Source: Deltaproteobacteria bacterium
Lineage (GTDB): Bacteria; Myxococcota_A; UBA9160; SMWR01
Reading direction: 5' to 3'
Assembly: GCA_019313605.1 (NCBI GenBank)
Contig: JAFDAW010000094.1
Span: 1 to 12,417, forward strand
Length of the DNA stretch: 12,417 nt
The notes beneath the pieces are model-generated. The model worked only from the letters and a program-made list of their open reading frames with translations. It did no database searches and was not told the origin of the DNA. Positions 1-7,248 of the stretch are shown piece by piece. Position numbers and translations under genes: made by a program. Position 1 is the first letter of the stretch. Each line of letters starts with the position of its first letter.

Positions 1-1232
1 TTTTCCCGAACTTCGCCGGCTTCCAGCCGGTCGAGCGCCAGCGCGATCGCGTGCGAGGTGTTCCGGTCGAGAATCAGCCGGCTTACGAGACCCAGGCGGA
101 CGCATTCGATCGCGATCAGCGCCTGCTTCTCGCCGCGGCAGGCCAGCACCGTCACCCCGAGCCGTTTCGGGTCGCGGGTTGCCCGCTTGGCGCAGAGCTC
201 GAGGTGTTCGAGGGAAACGCCCGTCCAGCGCGCGTTCACGCGATCTACGATCTTCTTCTGGGCCGCGGTCGGGTGTGGGTGGCTCAGGAAGATCCCGCCC
301 ACGTTGCCCGGGCAGGCGGACGCGAGTTCGCTCGGCTCGACTTGCGCTGCGGTTGCGGCCGCGACGAGCCAGAGGCTGTCGTCCTCGTTGGTGCCGAGGC
401 TCGTCAGCACGCCGTCGAGCTGGGTGATCATTCCCCCTCCGTCCCCGCGTGCGGGCCGGTGCCCTTGGTTCTTCGACGGCGGCTTCTTGGGCGCGAGCTG
501 CGGATCGACCCCGAATACCTTGCGATAGCCCGGAATCGTCTGGAAGAACTCTCGGATCGTCTGGGCACGTGCACCTCTGAAATCGCTCGGAATGCAGCCG
601 GCGACACTACTGAAGGTGTATTCGGAATCGGTGCGGCCGACGAGTGCGCGATCGAAATGGGCCGCGATGTTTGCGGCACTGAACATCGGCGTTCGGAAGA
701 CTTCGGGGGTGTCGCCGCAGATCGGCATGAAGGCGATGTCCCCCCATTTCGAGTGTGGGCGATCGTAGAGCCGCTCGACCTCTTCGGCCACGCTGAGGAG
801 CAGCCCGCCCCAGGCGCAACCGATCTTGTCGTTTGCGCGCAGCAGGTCGTCGACTAAATAGCGCGCGGTACGGCGGGCGAAATCTTGATGCTCGGTTTCT
901 CCGGCGTCGCGCGCATTCTCGAGGATTCGCACCTCCAGCAGACGCTCGGGTCGATCGGAAAGGGCTGCGAAGCGGTCGGACAACTCGTCGACTGGGCGGC
1001 TGAGCAAATCCTCGACCGTGTTACGCGCTCCGTCGGTCCCTGTCCACGGCGGTCGCGATTTTCCGATCAGCTTTCGCTCCCGCGCCTCGCGTAGCTTGCG
1101 ATGCACCGTGGCCTGGCCAATGCCGCCCAGCATGTCCCCGATTTCTTTCTGGGAATGGCCCTTCGTCGCGAGGTAGGCGGCCTTGTAGATGTCGAGGTCG
1201 GCGTCGGGGATGTGAATGTGGGGGCGTTTCAC
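1..1232 (-). CDS. SorC/DeoR-family sugar-binding transcriptional regulator (3' end cut by window edge)
   Basis: The minus strand is open without a stop from 1232 to base 1 (410 codons). Residues ~26-55 form a helix-turn-helix (HSQKEIGDMLGGIGQATVHRKL). The rest matches the SorC effector-binding domain: IGCAWGGLL (the family's GVGWGRTL site), LDGVLTSLG, GVSLEHL and the C-terminal LVSRLILDRNTSHAI. SorC proteins are cytosolic, usually tetrameric, and respond to phosphorylated sugars; the ligand here cannot be read. It is longer than the usual ~320 residues, partly through a Pro/Lys/Gly-rich insert before LDGVLTSLG; probably only a few C-terminal residues are missing. I chose the GTG at 1232 because GGAG lies 6 bases upstream; an in-frame ATG at 1268 has no ribosome site and directly follows a stop codon. 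It is divergent from the ATPase/VWA/TPR operon, so it is the obvious candidate to control it (inference). Confidence 0.85.
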   Translation of the reverse strand, partial: MKRPHIHIPDADLDIYKAAYLATKGHSQKEIGDMLGGIGQATVHRKLREARERKLIGKSRPPWTGTDGARNTVEDLLSRPVDELSDRFAALSDRPERLLEVRILENARDAGETEHQDFARRTARYLVDDLLRANDKIGCAWGGLLLSVAEEVERLYDRPHSKWGDIAFMPICGDTPEVFRTPMFSAANIAAHFDRALVGRTDSEYTFSSVAGCIPSDFRGARAQTIREFFQTIPGYRKVFGVDPQLAPKKPPSKNQGHRPARGDGGGMITQLDGVLTSLGTNEDDSLWLVAAATAAQVEPSELASACPGNVGGIFLSHPHPTAAQKKIVDRVNARWTGVSLEHLELCAKRATRDPKRLGVTVLACRGEKQALIAIECVRLGLVSRLILDRNTSHAIALALDRLEAGEVRE

Positions 1233-1262
1233 GTTCGTCTCCAGTTCAGAAAGTAACGAATT

Positions 1263-1288
1263 ATTCATTCATAAATAGTGAATTGAAT
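1263..1288. promoter_or_regulatory. AT-rich imperfect dyad, candidate operator between divergent genes
   Basis: The 26 bases form an imperfect inverted repeat: ATTCATTCA on the left, TGAATTGAAT on the right (one extra base), around TAAATAG; the core is TTCA-N7-TGAA. It sits in the only strongly AT-rich stretch of the left region, overlapping the candidate -10 of the regulator gene and adjoining the candidate -35 of the operon. A dyad here fits a binding site for the oligomeric SorC-type regulator, repressing itself and switching the operon. The sequence shows the dyad; binding is inferred. Confidence 0.4.
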
Positions 1289-1300
1289 TTATTTGTGCAA
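1272..1300 (-). promoter_or_regulatory. Candidate sigma70-type promoter of the SorC-family gene
   Basis: On the minus strand TTGCAC (1300-1295) and TATTTA (1277-1272) are separated by 17 bases. Each box matches the sigma70 consensus at only three positions, but spacing and AT-richness fit. Transcription would begin near 1265, downstream of the alternative ATG at 1268, which supports the GTG start at 1232. The opposite-strand promoter for the operon is less clear: TTGAAT at 1283-1288 has only a poor -10 (around 1306-1311). Confidence 0.3.
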
Positions 1301-1394
1301 CGAGTAGCAATAACCGGCAGAATGGTCATTCACCCCGACGCCGACCGTTCGCGCCCGGCACCCGGCGCACGTTACCCCGAAGGGATTCTAACCA

Positions 1395-2177
1395 ATGCAC
1401 ATCGAAATCGACGACTTCATCGAGAAGAACCAGCAGAAGCTGCTCCTTTGGGCGATCGAGAACGGGGAGCACGTCCTGATCACCGGACCCAGAGGGGCCG
1501 GCAAGACCCGCTTAGCCGAGTGGGCAGCCCGGAAGTTAGAGCGCCCCATCGAGGTCTGTCACTTCGGCTCGGCGGTCGACCCGGAAAGTGTTCTGCAGGG
1601 AAGTACCCGGCTCGAGAACGGGAAAACCTTCTTCACGCGCGCACGCTTTGTCGAGGCCGTGACCGTTCCCAACTCGGTCATTGTTCTCGATGAGATTAAC
1701 CGCGCCGGCGACGCGAAGACCCAGGGGATGCTGATGTCGGCGATGGACGACCAGCGCCGGCTCTACCTCGAGCAGGAGGCGCCGGGTCGCCAGGTCGTCG
1801 ACCTGGCAGCCGGCGTAGTGATCATTGCAACTGCGAATCTTGGCCCCGCGTACTGCGGAACCGAGGCTCTCGATCCTGCTCTCCTCGATCGGTTTATGAA
1901 GATCCGGATTAAATACAGCGATCGGGAGCCCGAGGTCCTGCGTTCCTTGGGGCTCGGCGACCGCGAGATCCGGCGCGTGATGAAGATTGCGGTGGAGATT
2001 CGCAGCCAGCACGAGTGCGGCGCGTTTCCAGACACCATATCGACACGCGGGTTGGTACGGGTCGCAAGTGTGCTCATCGGTGGAATCGGGACCTACAACG
2101 CCTTCACGTCCACGCTCGGATTCTGGGATCCGGAGTCCGACGCGACCGTGCGTACGCTGTGCGAGCTGACACGATGA
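1395..2177 (+). CDS. CobS/MoxR-type AAA+ ATPase
   Basis: This 260-residue protein has a full AAA+ (AAA_5) core: Walker A GPRGAGKT at 31-38, Walker B VIVLDE at 95-100, sensor 1 ATAN at 145-148, and ALLDRF with the arginine finger near 166. Such ATPases act as cytosolic hexameric rings that remodel a client, typically with a VWA-domain partner; CobS with CobT drives cobalt insertion by CobN. It is shorter than CobS (~330 residues) and no CobN is visible, so the client is probably something else. AAGGGA lies about ten bases before the ATG. Its stop overlaps the start of the CobT-like gene (ATGA at 2174-2177), indicating coupled translation and probably near-equal amounts. The family is firm; the biological role is not known from sequence. 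Confidence 0.9.
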   Translation: MHIEIDDFIEKNQQKLLLWAIENGEHVLITGPRGAGKTRLAEWAARKLERPIEVCHFGSAVDPESVLQGSTRLENGKTFFTRARFVEAVTVPNSVIVLDEINRAGDAKTQGMLMSAMDDQRRLYLEQEAPGRQVVDLAAGVVIIATANLGPAYCGTEALDPALLDRFMKIRIKYSDREPEVLRSLGLGDREIRRVMKIAVEIRSQHECGAFPDTISTRGLVRVASVLIGGIGTYNAFTSTLGFWDPESDATVRTLCELTR

Positions 2178-3618
2178 GCGGCGCGATGCTCGATCGCTGG
2201 TACACGGACGCAGCGCAGCGCCGACACTTGCCCTTGGGGCAGGGTGGGAAAACTCTGACCTCCCGCTTCACCGGCAGCGACCGGCCCGGGCACGACGTCG
2301 CCAAGGCGGCGGCGCGCACGCTGGTGACGTTCGTCGGCCGACGCGCTGTCGAGCTCGGATTCGAGCGCGGGGTCTCCTGCGCCGATCTCGAGCATGGGCG
2401 CGTGAACCTCGACGGACAGATCCTCGACGGAGCGAGCGGCGAACCCGCTCGATTCGACAGGCTGCTCGGCGTGGCCGCGCACGAGGGCGCGCACCTGGCC
2501 CACACGACCTGCGAGCAAATCCCGCGCGATGCCCTCTTCAAGGCGATCGGCAACGTGCTCGAGGACGAGCGGATCGAGGGCATCGTTACCCGAGAGCTTC
2601 CGGCTCTTGCCTCGGCAATGCACGCGGCGCGCGTCGGGCTGCTCCATCCGGCGCCGGACAACGCCAACTTCCTCTCCGCGGTTTTTACGCTGGTGCGCTG
2701 CGTGGCGCCGATCTCGCCTGCACTCTGGAATCGTTATGCGGATCGACTCGAGTCTGTGATCACGGCCCTGACCCCGTACCCGCAGACTCCCGAGGAGATC
2801 CGACGCGCAACTCTCGAAGTCGGGTTGTTGGTTCCACCTGAGCAGTGGAAAGACATCCCGCCGAGCTGGCAATTCAGCTGGCTGGCCGCAGGTGCCGAGG
2901 GGAGACCCTCGCCGCGCGGATCCACCAGCTGCTGCCGCGTCGGCGCGCCGCGAGGCGCAATACCGGGCGGCTCGATGTTAGGCGCCTATACGCTCACGAC
3001 TACGATCCGAATCTCTTCAAGAACCGCACGAGCAGCGAGCGGGTTGCGCTCGCGATCGTCGTCATCCTCGACCTTTCGGGCAGCATGGCCGGCGATTCGG
3101 AGGAGACCGCCCGGGAAATGGCGGTGTTGCTCGCAGAGACGGTGCGGCGGCTGCCCGGGGTGCGCATCGAGTTCTTCGGCCACGACGCCGATTCCGGAAG
3201 TGGGCCGAGCACGCGGATCACCCGCTACCCCATCGATGCGCAGGGCCGCGTCCCCGGTCTCGGCTCGCTCGGGATCGGTGGGAACAATCGCGATGCCCAT
3301 GCGATCCGCGTGATCGGTGACACGCTTCGCGACACACCGTCGGGCCGGGCCGAGCGGAAGATCGCGATCCTGATCGCGGACGGGGCGCCGAGCGCGAACG
3401 GCTTCAACGGCGAGATCGCGCGTGAGAAGACGCGCGAGGCAATCCTCGGGCTCGAGCGGAGCTGGGGGCCGCTGCTCTACGTCGCGACTGCCGAAATCGA
3501 AAGCCTGCGGAAGATGATTCCGGGCCCGAGCGTCCGGTTCAGCGCGGGGCGCTCGCTCGACGGGTTCTCGCAGCGGCTGACCGGTGTGCTTCGCCGCGCG
3601 GTCGGAGGGGCGGGTTGA
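2174..3618 (+). CDS. CobT-like HExxH/VWA-domain protein, interrupted by a -1 frameshift
   Basis: The gene begins at the ATG overlapping the ATPase stop and ends at TGA 3616-3618, but its two halves lie in different frames. Residues 1-243 are in the ATG frame; from base 2902 the protein continues one base back. The joined product has 481 residues. The N-terminal half carries HEGAH at 103-107 followed by NVLEDERIE at 128-135, a layout like zinc-peptidase-derived domains of VWA-MoxR partners. The C-terminal half matches CobT: GRLDVRRL near 265-272, MIDAS motif DLSGS at 300-304, GGNNRDAHAI near 370-377, and ADGAP near 402-406. These are metal-ion-dependent adhesion residues expected to contact the AAA+ ring. 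Without the shift, the first frame would end at 3313 and lose the VWA domain. Sequencing error, recent pseudogene or slippage are all possible. Confidence 0.8.
2897..2904 (+). other. Frameshift point in the CobT-like gene (G4 run)
   Basis: In the upstream frame the codons read GCC GAG GGG AGA. The four G at 2899-2902 allow re-pairing of GGG one base back, after which the frame reads GAG ACC CTC GCC and continues in the CobT-like sequence without a gap. Adding one G to the run gives the same product (A-E-G-E-T-L). No classical X XXY YYZ heptamer is present, so a lost base in the homopolymer is the simpler explanation. Confidence 0.75.
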
Positions 3619-5558
3619 TGGGGCGAGCCAGCGAGGCCAAGCAAGCAGCCCGGCTCGCGAGTCGGGCCAATCACCACTATCGAGAAGGCCGAGTCGATCT
3701 CGCCATCACGACCTGGGAGAAGATGCTCGCACTCTCGCTGACCCCGGAGGAGGATCTCACCACCCGCGCCTGGTTGGGCTGCGCACTCCACAATCGCGGC
3801 CACCTCGAACGCGCCTCGGAGCTGCTCGACCCGATCTGCTTCGACCACAAGGCGGCCCGGATCTCGCCCAGCACGGTGTACAAGATTGCGACGCGCGCCG
3901 GGTCCGTGGCGATCGAACGCGCGTTGCCGCTGACGCGCATCGAACCGCTGATGCGGCGGATCGGTGAGCTAGCCGAGGGCGGGAAAGATCATCCACGCTG
4001 CCACCAGCTGCTTGCCCAGGCCAGACTCGAGCTCGCTCGGGGCCGACGCGCTGCGGGGCTGCGACTGGTGGAGCGGGCCTTCGCCGTCCGCGAGGCGAAA
4101 GGTGCGAGCCTCGCGGATACCCCCTATCTGCGTCGGCTCATTCCCTGCGCGCTCGAACGCGGCGAGCAGGCGCGCGCCCGGGAGCTGCTGGATCTGTGGG
4201 ACCAGTGCGGCGATTTCGAATCCTTCAAGCGCCCGCATATCGAAGCCTTCACCGCGCTTTGGCACCTTCGGCAGGGAGACCTGGAGCCGGCGTTGCGCTG
4301 GGCGTTACTCGCTCGGGAGCGTTCGGGGAAGAGCGAGGACGTCTCGGGCCACTTCGACGCCGCGCAGGCTCTCTGCCGGGCCTCGCTTCGGACGGGATTC
4401 ATCGCGGTCTGCCGGAGCGAATTGCGGAAGCTGCTCGCATTGCGGCGATATGCCGCGCCGGATGTCCGGCTCGCCATCGAGCTGATCGCCGCCGACACGC
4501 ATGCTGGGCTGGCTCGTTTCCACGCGGGATTGCCGTTGGTGGACCTCGACAGCGGAGAGGAGCAATCGTCGCAGGGCGCTGTGGATGCGCGGTCCGCTCT
4601 CGCGGCCGAAATCGACCTGCGCCGCGCCGAGCACGCTTGCCGGCGAGGAGCAGCCCTCGCGAAGGCTCTCGATGCGAACCTGCGCTCCCGCCATCGCCGC
4701 CGGGCCGTCGCGCGTCGCCGGCGCGGGCTGCGGGAGCTGCGGCGGCGGCTTGCCTCCGGCACGGCCGCACGCGTCGCACCTGCTACCGCCTCGGTCACAG
4801 GCGCGTCGTTCGCAACAACGGCTTCCGCGGTACCCGGTCTTTCCCCCGCGCCGCTCGTCGTGCTCGAGAGCGACGCAACCGAGTGTCGACTAACGCTGCC
4901 GGCCCGCGGTCTCCGATCGATCATGTCGGCTGTGAAGTACCCGGGCGACCTGCGGTTCGTCCTCCAGCCCGCGAAGGGGGAGACACCGCTTCGAGTCGAC
5001 GTCTGGAATCGCAGGAAGTGGTGGCATTCCATCGAGATCGACTTCGCGCGCGGCCGTGGCGGGACGTGGTGCACGCTTCGCGTCGACCGGAGCCCGGCGC
5101 CGCATTGGCTCCAGCAGCTCGCCGCAGCTGCCCGCCGGCATCACGCCGAGCGGCTGCGGCGTTCGGGCGAGCGGGCGCTTACTCGGGGCGCCGGCGAGCG
5201 AGCGGTCCGCGATTTCGACGCTGCGCGAGCGCTTTCTGCGGATAGCTGGAAGTACTGGGATGCCTGCGCACGCGGCCGGATCGCGCTGGGGCGGCCGGAG
5301 GAGGCCTTCGATCTGTGCTTGCAGGCCCTCGAGTTCGACTCCACCGGACACCAGGTCTGGCGAAGCCTGGCCGACATCCTGGAGATCCAGAACCGATTCC
5401 CTGCGGCTCGCCACGCATTGCAGCAGGCGCTGGCGCGAACACCGAGTGAAGGCTCGACCGCCGAGGAGTTGACCACCCGGGTCGCGGAGCTCGACCTGCG
5501 GTTCGAGGCGCAGGAAGCCCGACTCGATTTACGCCAACCCAGCCTGCCGCTGAGTTGA
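3618..5558 (+). CDS. TPR-like repeat protein, third gene of the ATPase/VWA operon
   Basis: The 646-residue protein starts at the ATG that overlaps the VWA stop (TGATG at 3616-3620), preceded by a strong GGAGGGG seven bases upstream; a TTG one codon earlier is less likely. It has no signal peptide or membrane segment. Two helical-repeat regions with TPR-like helix pairs occupy ~10-300 and ~505-605 (e.g. HYREGRVDLAITTWEKML, ALGRPEEAFDLCLQALEFD). Between them lie an Arg-rich stretch (~355-378), an Ala/Thr/Ser/Pro linker, and a segment at ~412-490 rich in Trp and alternating hydrophobics that looks like a beta domain. TPR proteins scaffold protein contacts. Beside an AAA+/VWA pair, an adaptor or client-recognition role is plausible but inferred. 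The middle domain is not one I recognise. Confidence 0.75.
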   Translation: MGRASEAKQAARLASRANHHYREGRVDLAITTWEKMLALSLTPEEDLTTRAWLGCALHNRGHLERASELLDPICFDHKAARISPSTVYKIATRAGSVAIERALPLTRIEPLMRRIGELAEGGKDHPRCHQLLAQARLELARGRRAAGLRLVERAFAVREAKGASLADTPYLRRLIPCALERGEQARARELLDLWDQCGDFESFKRPHIEAFTALWHLRQGDLEPALRWALLARERSGKSEDVSGHFDAAQALCRASLRTGFIAVCRSELRKLLALRRYAAPDVRLAIELIAADTHAGLARFHAGLPLVDLDSGEEQSSQGAVDARSALAAEIDLRRAEHACRRGAALAKALDANLRSRHRRRAVARRRRGLRELRRRLASGTAARVAPATASVTGASFATTASAVPGLSPAPLVVLESDATECRLTLPARGLRSIMSAVKYPGDLRFVLQPAKGETPLRVDVWNRRKWWHSIEIDFARGRGGTWCTLRVDRSPAPHWLQQLAAAARRHHAERLRRSGERALTRGAGERAVRDFDAARALSADSWKYWDACARGRIALGRPEEAFDLCLQALEFDSTGHQVWRSLADILEIQNRFPAARHALQQALARTPSEGSTAEELTTRVAELDLRFEAQEARLDLRQPSLPLS

Positions 5559-5561
5559 GGC

Positions 5562-5589
5562 GGGCGCCGCGGACCACCTGTAGGCGCCT
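5562..5589 (+). terminator. GC-rich hairpin after the operon, possible weak terminator
   Basis: Four bases after the TPR gene's stop, GGCGCC at 5563-5568 can pair with GGCGCC at 5583-5588 (plus a G-U pair), leaving a 14-base loop. No T-run follows, so it is not a canonical intrinsic terminator; it could protect the 3' end or help Rho-dependent termination. Confidence 0.25.
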
Positions 5590-5621
5590 CGCGCGACACC
5601 GATGTGGGTTCTGGCCTCTGC

Positions 5622-5714
5622 ATGATGGTGCCGGTCTTCTACGACTGGGAGCGCCAGCAGACCAAGGTGTGGACGCTGCTCGGTTGGTTAGAGCGACACG
5701 TGAGATCAATCTGA
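5622..5714 (+). pseudogene. Possible fragment of a degraded gene
   Basis: A short frame with two adjacent ATG codons encodes 30 residues, including VPVFYDWERQQTKVW and LLGWLER. This looks more like conserved protein (aromatic-rich, no low-complexity bias) than random GC-rich translation, and the frame stays open upstream to at least 5571. No ribosome site precedes it and it ends after a few more residues, so a remnant of a longer gene is more likely than an active small protein. I cannot name the family. Weak call. Confidence 0.2.
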
Positions 5715-5775
5715 GGGAGGCAGGCCATCACGGCCACCAGCAACGATCCTGACGCCCACACACAGGATAAAGCGC

Positions 5776-5805
5776 TTGACATTGGAACGACAAAAGAAAG
5801 AGAAT
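5776..5805 (+). promoter_or_regulatory. Candidate sigma70 promoter of the PEP-CTERM protease gene
   Basis: A perfect TTGACA at 5776-5781 is followed after 18 bases by GAGAAT (5800-5805), four of six matches to the -10 consensus. The surroundings are AT-richer than the flanking DNA. Transcription would begin near 5812, giving a leader of about 140 bases that contains the foldable region at 5837-5929. Confidence 0.45.
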
Positions 5806-5836
5806 CAACGCAACCCGGTCTAGCTGTAAAGAGGAG

Positions 5837-5929
5837 CCGAATCCCTCTCGGAGAAATGCGGTCCCAAAGTCTGAGAACGGCTGACGACGCACAGGCGACC
5901 CCTGCTGCGATGAAGCCCCGGCGATTCGG
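5837..5929 (+). promoter_or_regulatory. Candidate structured 5' leader (three-way junction with loop-loop contact)
   Basis: Folding by hand gives P1: CCGAATC (5837-5843) with GATTCGG (5923-5929). P2: TCTCGGA (5846-5852) with TCTGAGA (5870-5876), one G-U pair, 17-base loop. P3: GGCT (5879-5882) with AGCC (5914-5917), topped by CGCACAGG (5888-5895) pairing with CCTG-c-TGCG (5901-5909) around the loop CGACC. GGTC in the P2 loop (5860-5863) complements GACC in the P3 loop (5897-5900), as in riboswitches with kissing loops. P1 ends 12 bases before the AAAGGA ribosome site, so folding could affect initiation. It matches no riboswitch class that I can confirm; covariation is untested. Confidence 0.35.
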
Positions 5930-5955
5930 ATTCTATTTGTGAAAGGACCATCCTA

Positions 5956-7248
5956 ATGCAGAGAATCATCACGCTCATATTGTTGTCTGCGCTAGTCGTG
6001 TGCCCGGCGGTGAGCCGAAACACAGCGACCGCATCGAGCTCGAACGCGGCATCTGGTGAGTTGTTTACCTGTCCAAGGCCTTTGCCTACTGCGGATGACT
6101 ACAAATCCATGGCTGCACAGAATGTAATCATTGATCCGCAAATTACAGCTTTGGTAGCGCCACTCGAGGACACATTCCTATTGCACAGCAATCTCGGCGC
6201 CACCCAGGTTCTATACATCGATTGGGATGGGCACAAGAAGGGAGGCTACAGGCCTTGGGACATGGATGGCGATCCCGATACTTTCTCAGATGCAGAGCGC
6301 ACTGTGATACAGCAAACATGGTTCTCGGTTTCGGAAGATTTTCTCCCTTTCAATATTGACGTCACCACGGAAGAGCCGCCTTCCGGATGGCTCGGCCAGC
6401 GGGCCGTTGTTGATGGAAGTGGTCGTTATGATTATTCATGGGCCTATGGAGGCGCTTGGGCAGATCCCAATGGGGACATCGCGTATGTCTATCCAGGCGA
6501 CGACACCTGGCTCTGGATCGCCGATTCGATCACTCACGAAGTGGGCCATACACTGAATCTCGGCCATGACGGCCGAGGCGGCCAAGAATATTATACGGGC
6601 CACGGAACCGGGGAAACCCAATGGTGTCCCTCTATGGGTTGGGGAGCGTACTCCCTGAACACATGGAGTATTGGCGATTACGATGGCGCAACGAACCAGC
6701 AAGATGACTTGGCGGTCATTACCGCGGTATCGGGTGTCGATTACCGGGTGGACGATCACGGTGGGGATGTTCTCTCTGCGACGCCCATTACTTTATCGGG
6801 CACGAGTCTGGAGTTTGCCGCAGAGGGTATCGTCTCGGAAAATGATGATGTCGATTACTTCGAATTTACACTCTCAGATGACTCCGATGTACTTATGTCG
6901 ATCAACGAGGACGTTGTCATTGGAGCCGCCAATCTAGATATTCTGGCTCAAATACACGACGCGAGCGGTGCTGTGCTCTACAGCTCAGACCCGATAGATT
7001 TGATCAGCGCTTCCTTTGGAATACACCTTTCCGCCGGTACCTATTACTTGTCGATTGACGGGGTAGGCTGGGGTACTCCCATGGCGAATCCTCCAGTTGG
7101 TTACTCTGATTATGGGATTTTGGGTTACTACTCCGTCATTGCCCTGCCCGAGCCCGGCCAGGGGTTGATGCTCGCCTTCGGCGTCGGCTTCCTCACCGCC
7201 CTCGGTCGGTCCAGAGCGCGCCGCGCGGCCCGCGGCGTTGGTGCATGA
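5956..7248 (+). CDS. Secreted metzincin-like metalloprotease with PPC-like domain and PEP-CTERM sorting signal
   Basis: The 430-residue protein starts at an ATG preceded by AAAGGA. Residues 1-27 are a Sec signal peptide (hydrophobic ITLILLSALVVCPAV). The catalytic zinc motif is HEVGHTLNLGHD at 194-205 (His194, Glu195, His198, His204), with a probable Met-turn at CPSMGWG (224-230, Met227). The usual metzincin Gly at the eighth position of the motif is Asn201. Residues ~268-396 resemble a bacterial pre-peptidase C-terminal (PPC) domain, with NDDVDYFEFTL and AGTYYLSIDGVG. The end is a PEP-CTERM signal: LPEPGQG (397-403), a hydrophobic helix and an Arg-rich tail, which directs exosortase processing at the inner membrane and surface anchoring or release. 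Base composition is ~50% G+C in the body and ~76% in the tail. Protease specificity cannot be told. Confidence 0.88.
   Translation: MQRIITLILLSALVVCPAVSRNTATASSSNAASGELFTCPRPLPTADDYKSMAAQNVIIDPQITALVAPLEDTFLLHSNLGATQVLYIDWDGHKKGGYRPWDMDGDPDTFSDAERTVIQQTWFSVSEDFLPFNIDVTTEEPPSGWLGQRAVVDGSGRYDYSWAYGGAWADPNGDIAYVYPGDDTWLWIADSITHEVGHTLNLGHDGRGGQEYYTGHGTGETQWCPSMGWGAYSLNTWSIGDYDGATNQQDDLAVITAVSGVDYRVDDHGGDVLSATPITLSGTSLEFAAEGIVSENDDVDYFEFTLSDDSDVLMSINEDVVIGAANLDILAQIHDASGAVLYSSDPIDLISASFGIHLSAGTYYLSIDGVGWGTPMANPPVGYSDYGILGYYSVIALPEPGQGLMLAFGVGFLTALGRSRARRAARGVGA

Noticed and set aside
51..857. Plus-strand frame of 268 codons at the left edge
   Set aside because: It is antisense to the SorC-family regulator, whose domain motifs run through the whole stretch.
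2897..2904. Programmed -1 frameshifting as the main explanation
   Set aside because: No classical slippery heptamer, and I checked no downstream stimulator; a lost G in a homopolymer is simpler. Kept only as an alternative.
4124..5245. Long frames (316 codons minus, 349 codons plus) inside the TPR gene
   Set aside because: Arg/Ala/Ser-rich low-complexity translations overlapping the TPR frame; no ribosome sites or domains.
1..5558. Assigning the operon as cobaltochelatase CobST for cobalamin synthesis
   Set aside because: The ATPase is short, no CobN or other cob gene is seen, and the third gene encodes a TPR protein.
5883..5929. Known c-di-GMP-I riboswitch
   Set aside because: Short stretches resemble the motif, but the GNRA-capped hairpin and the second helix with its conserved receptor are absent.
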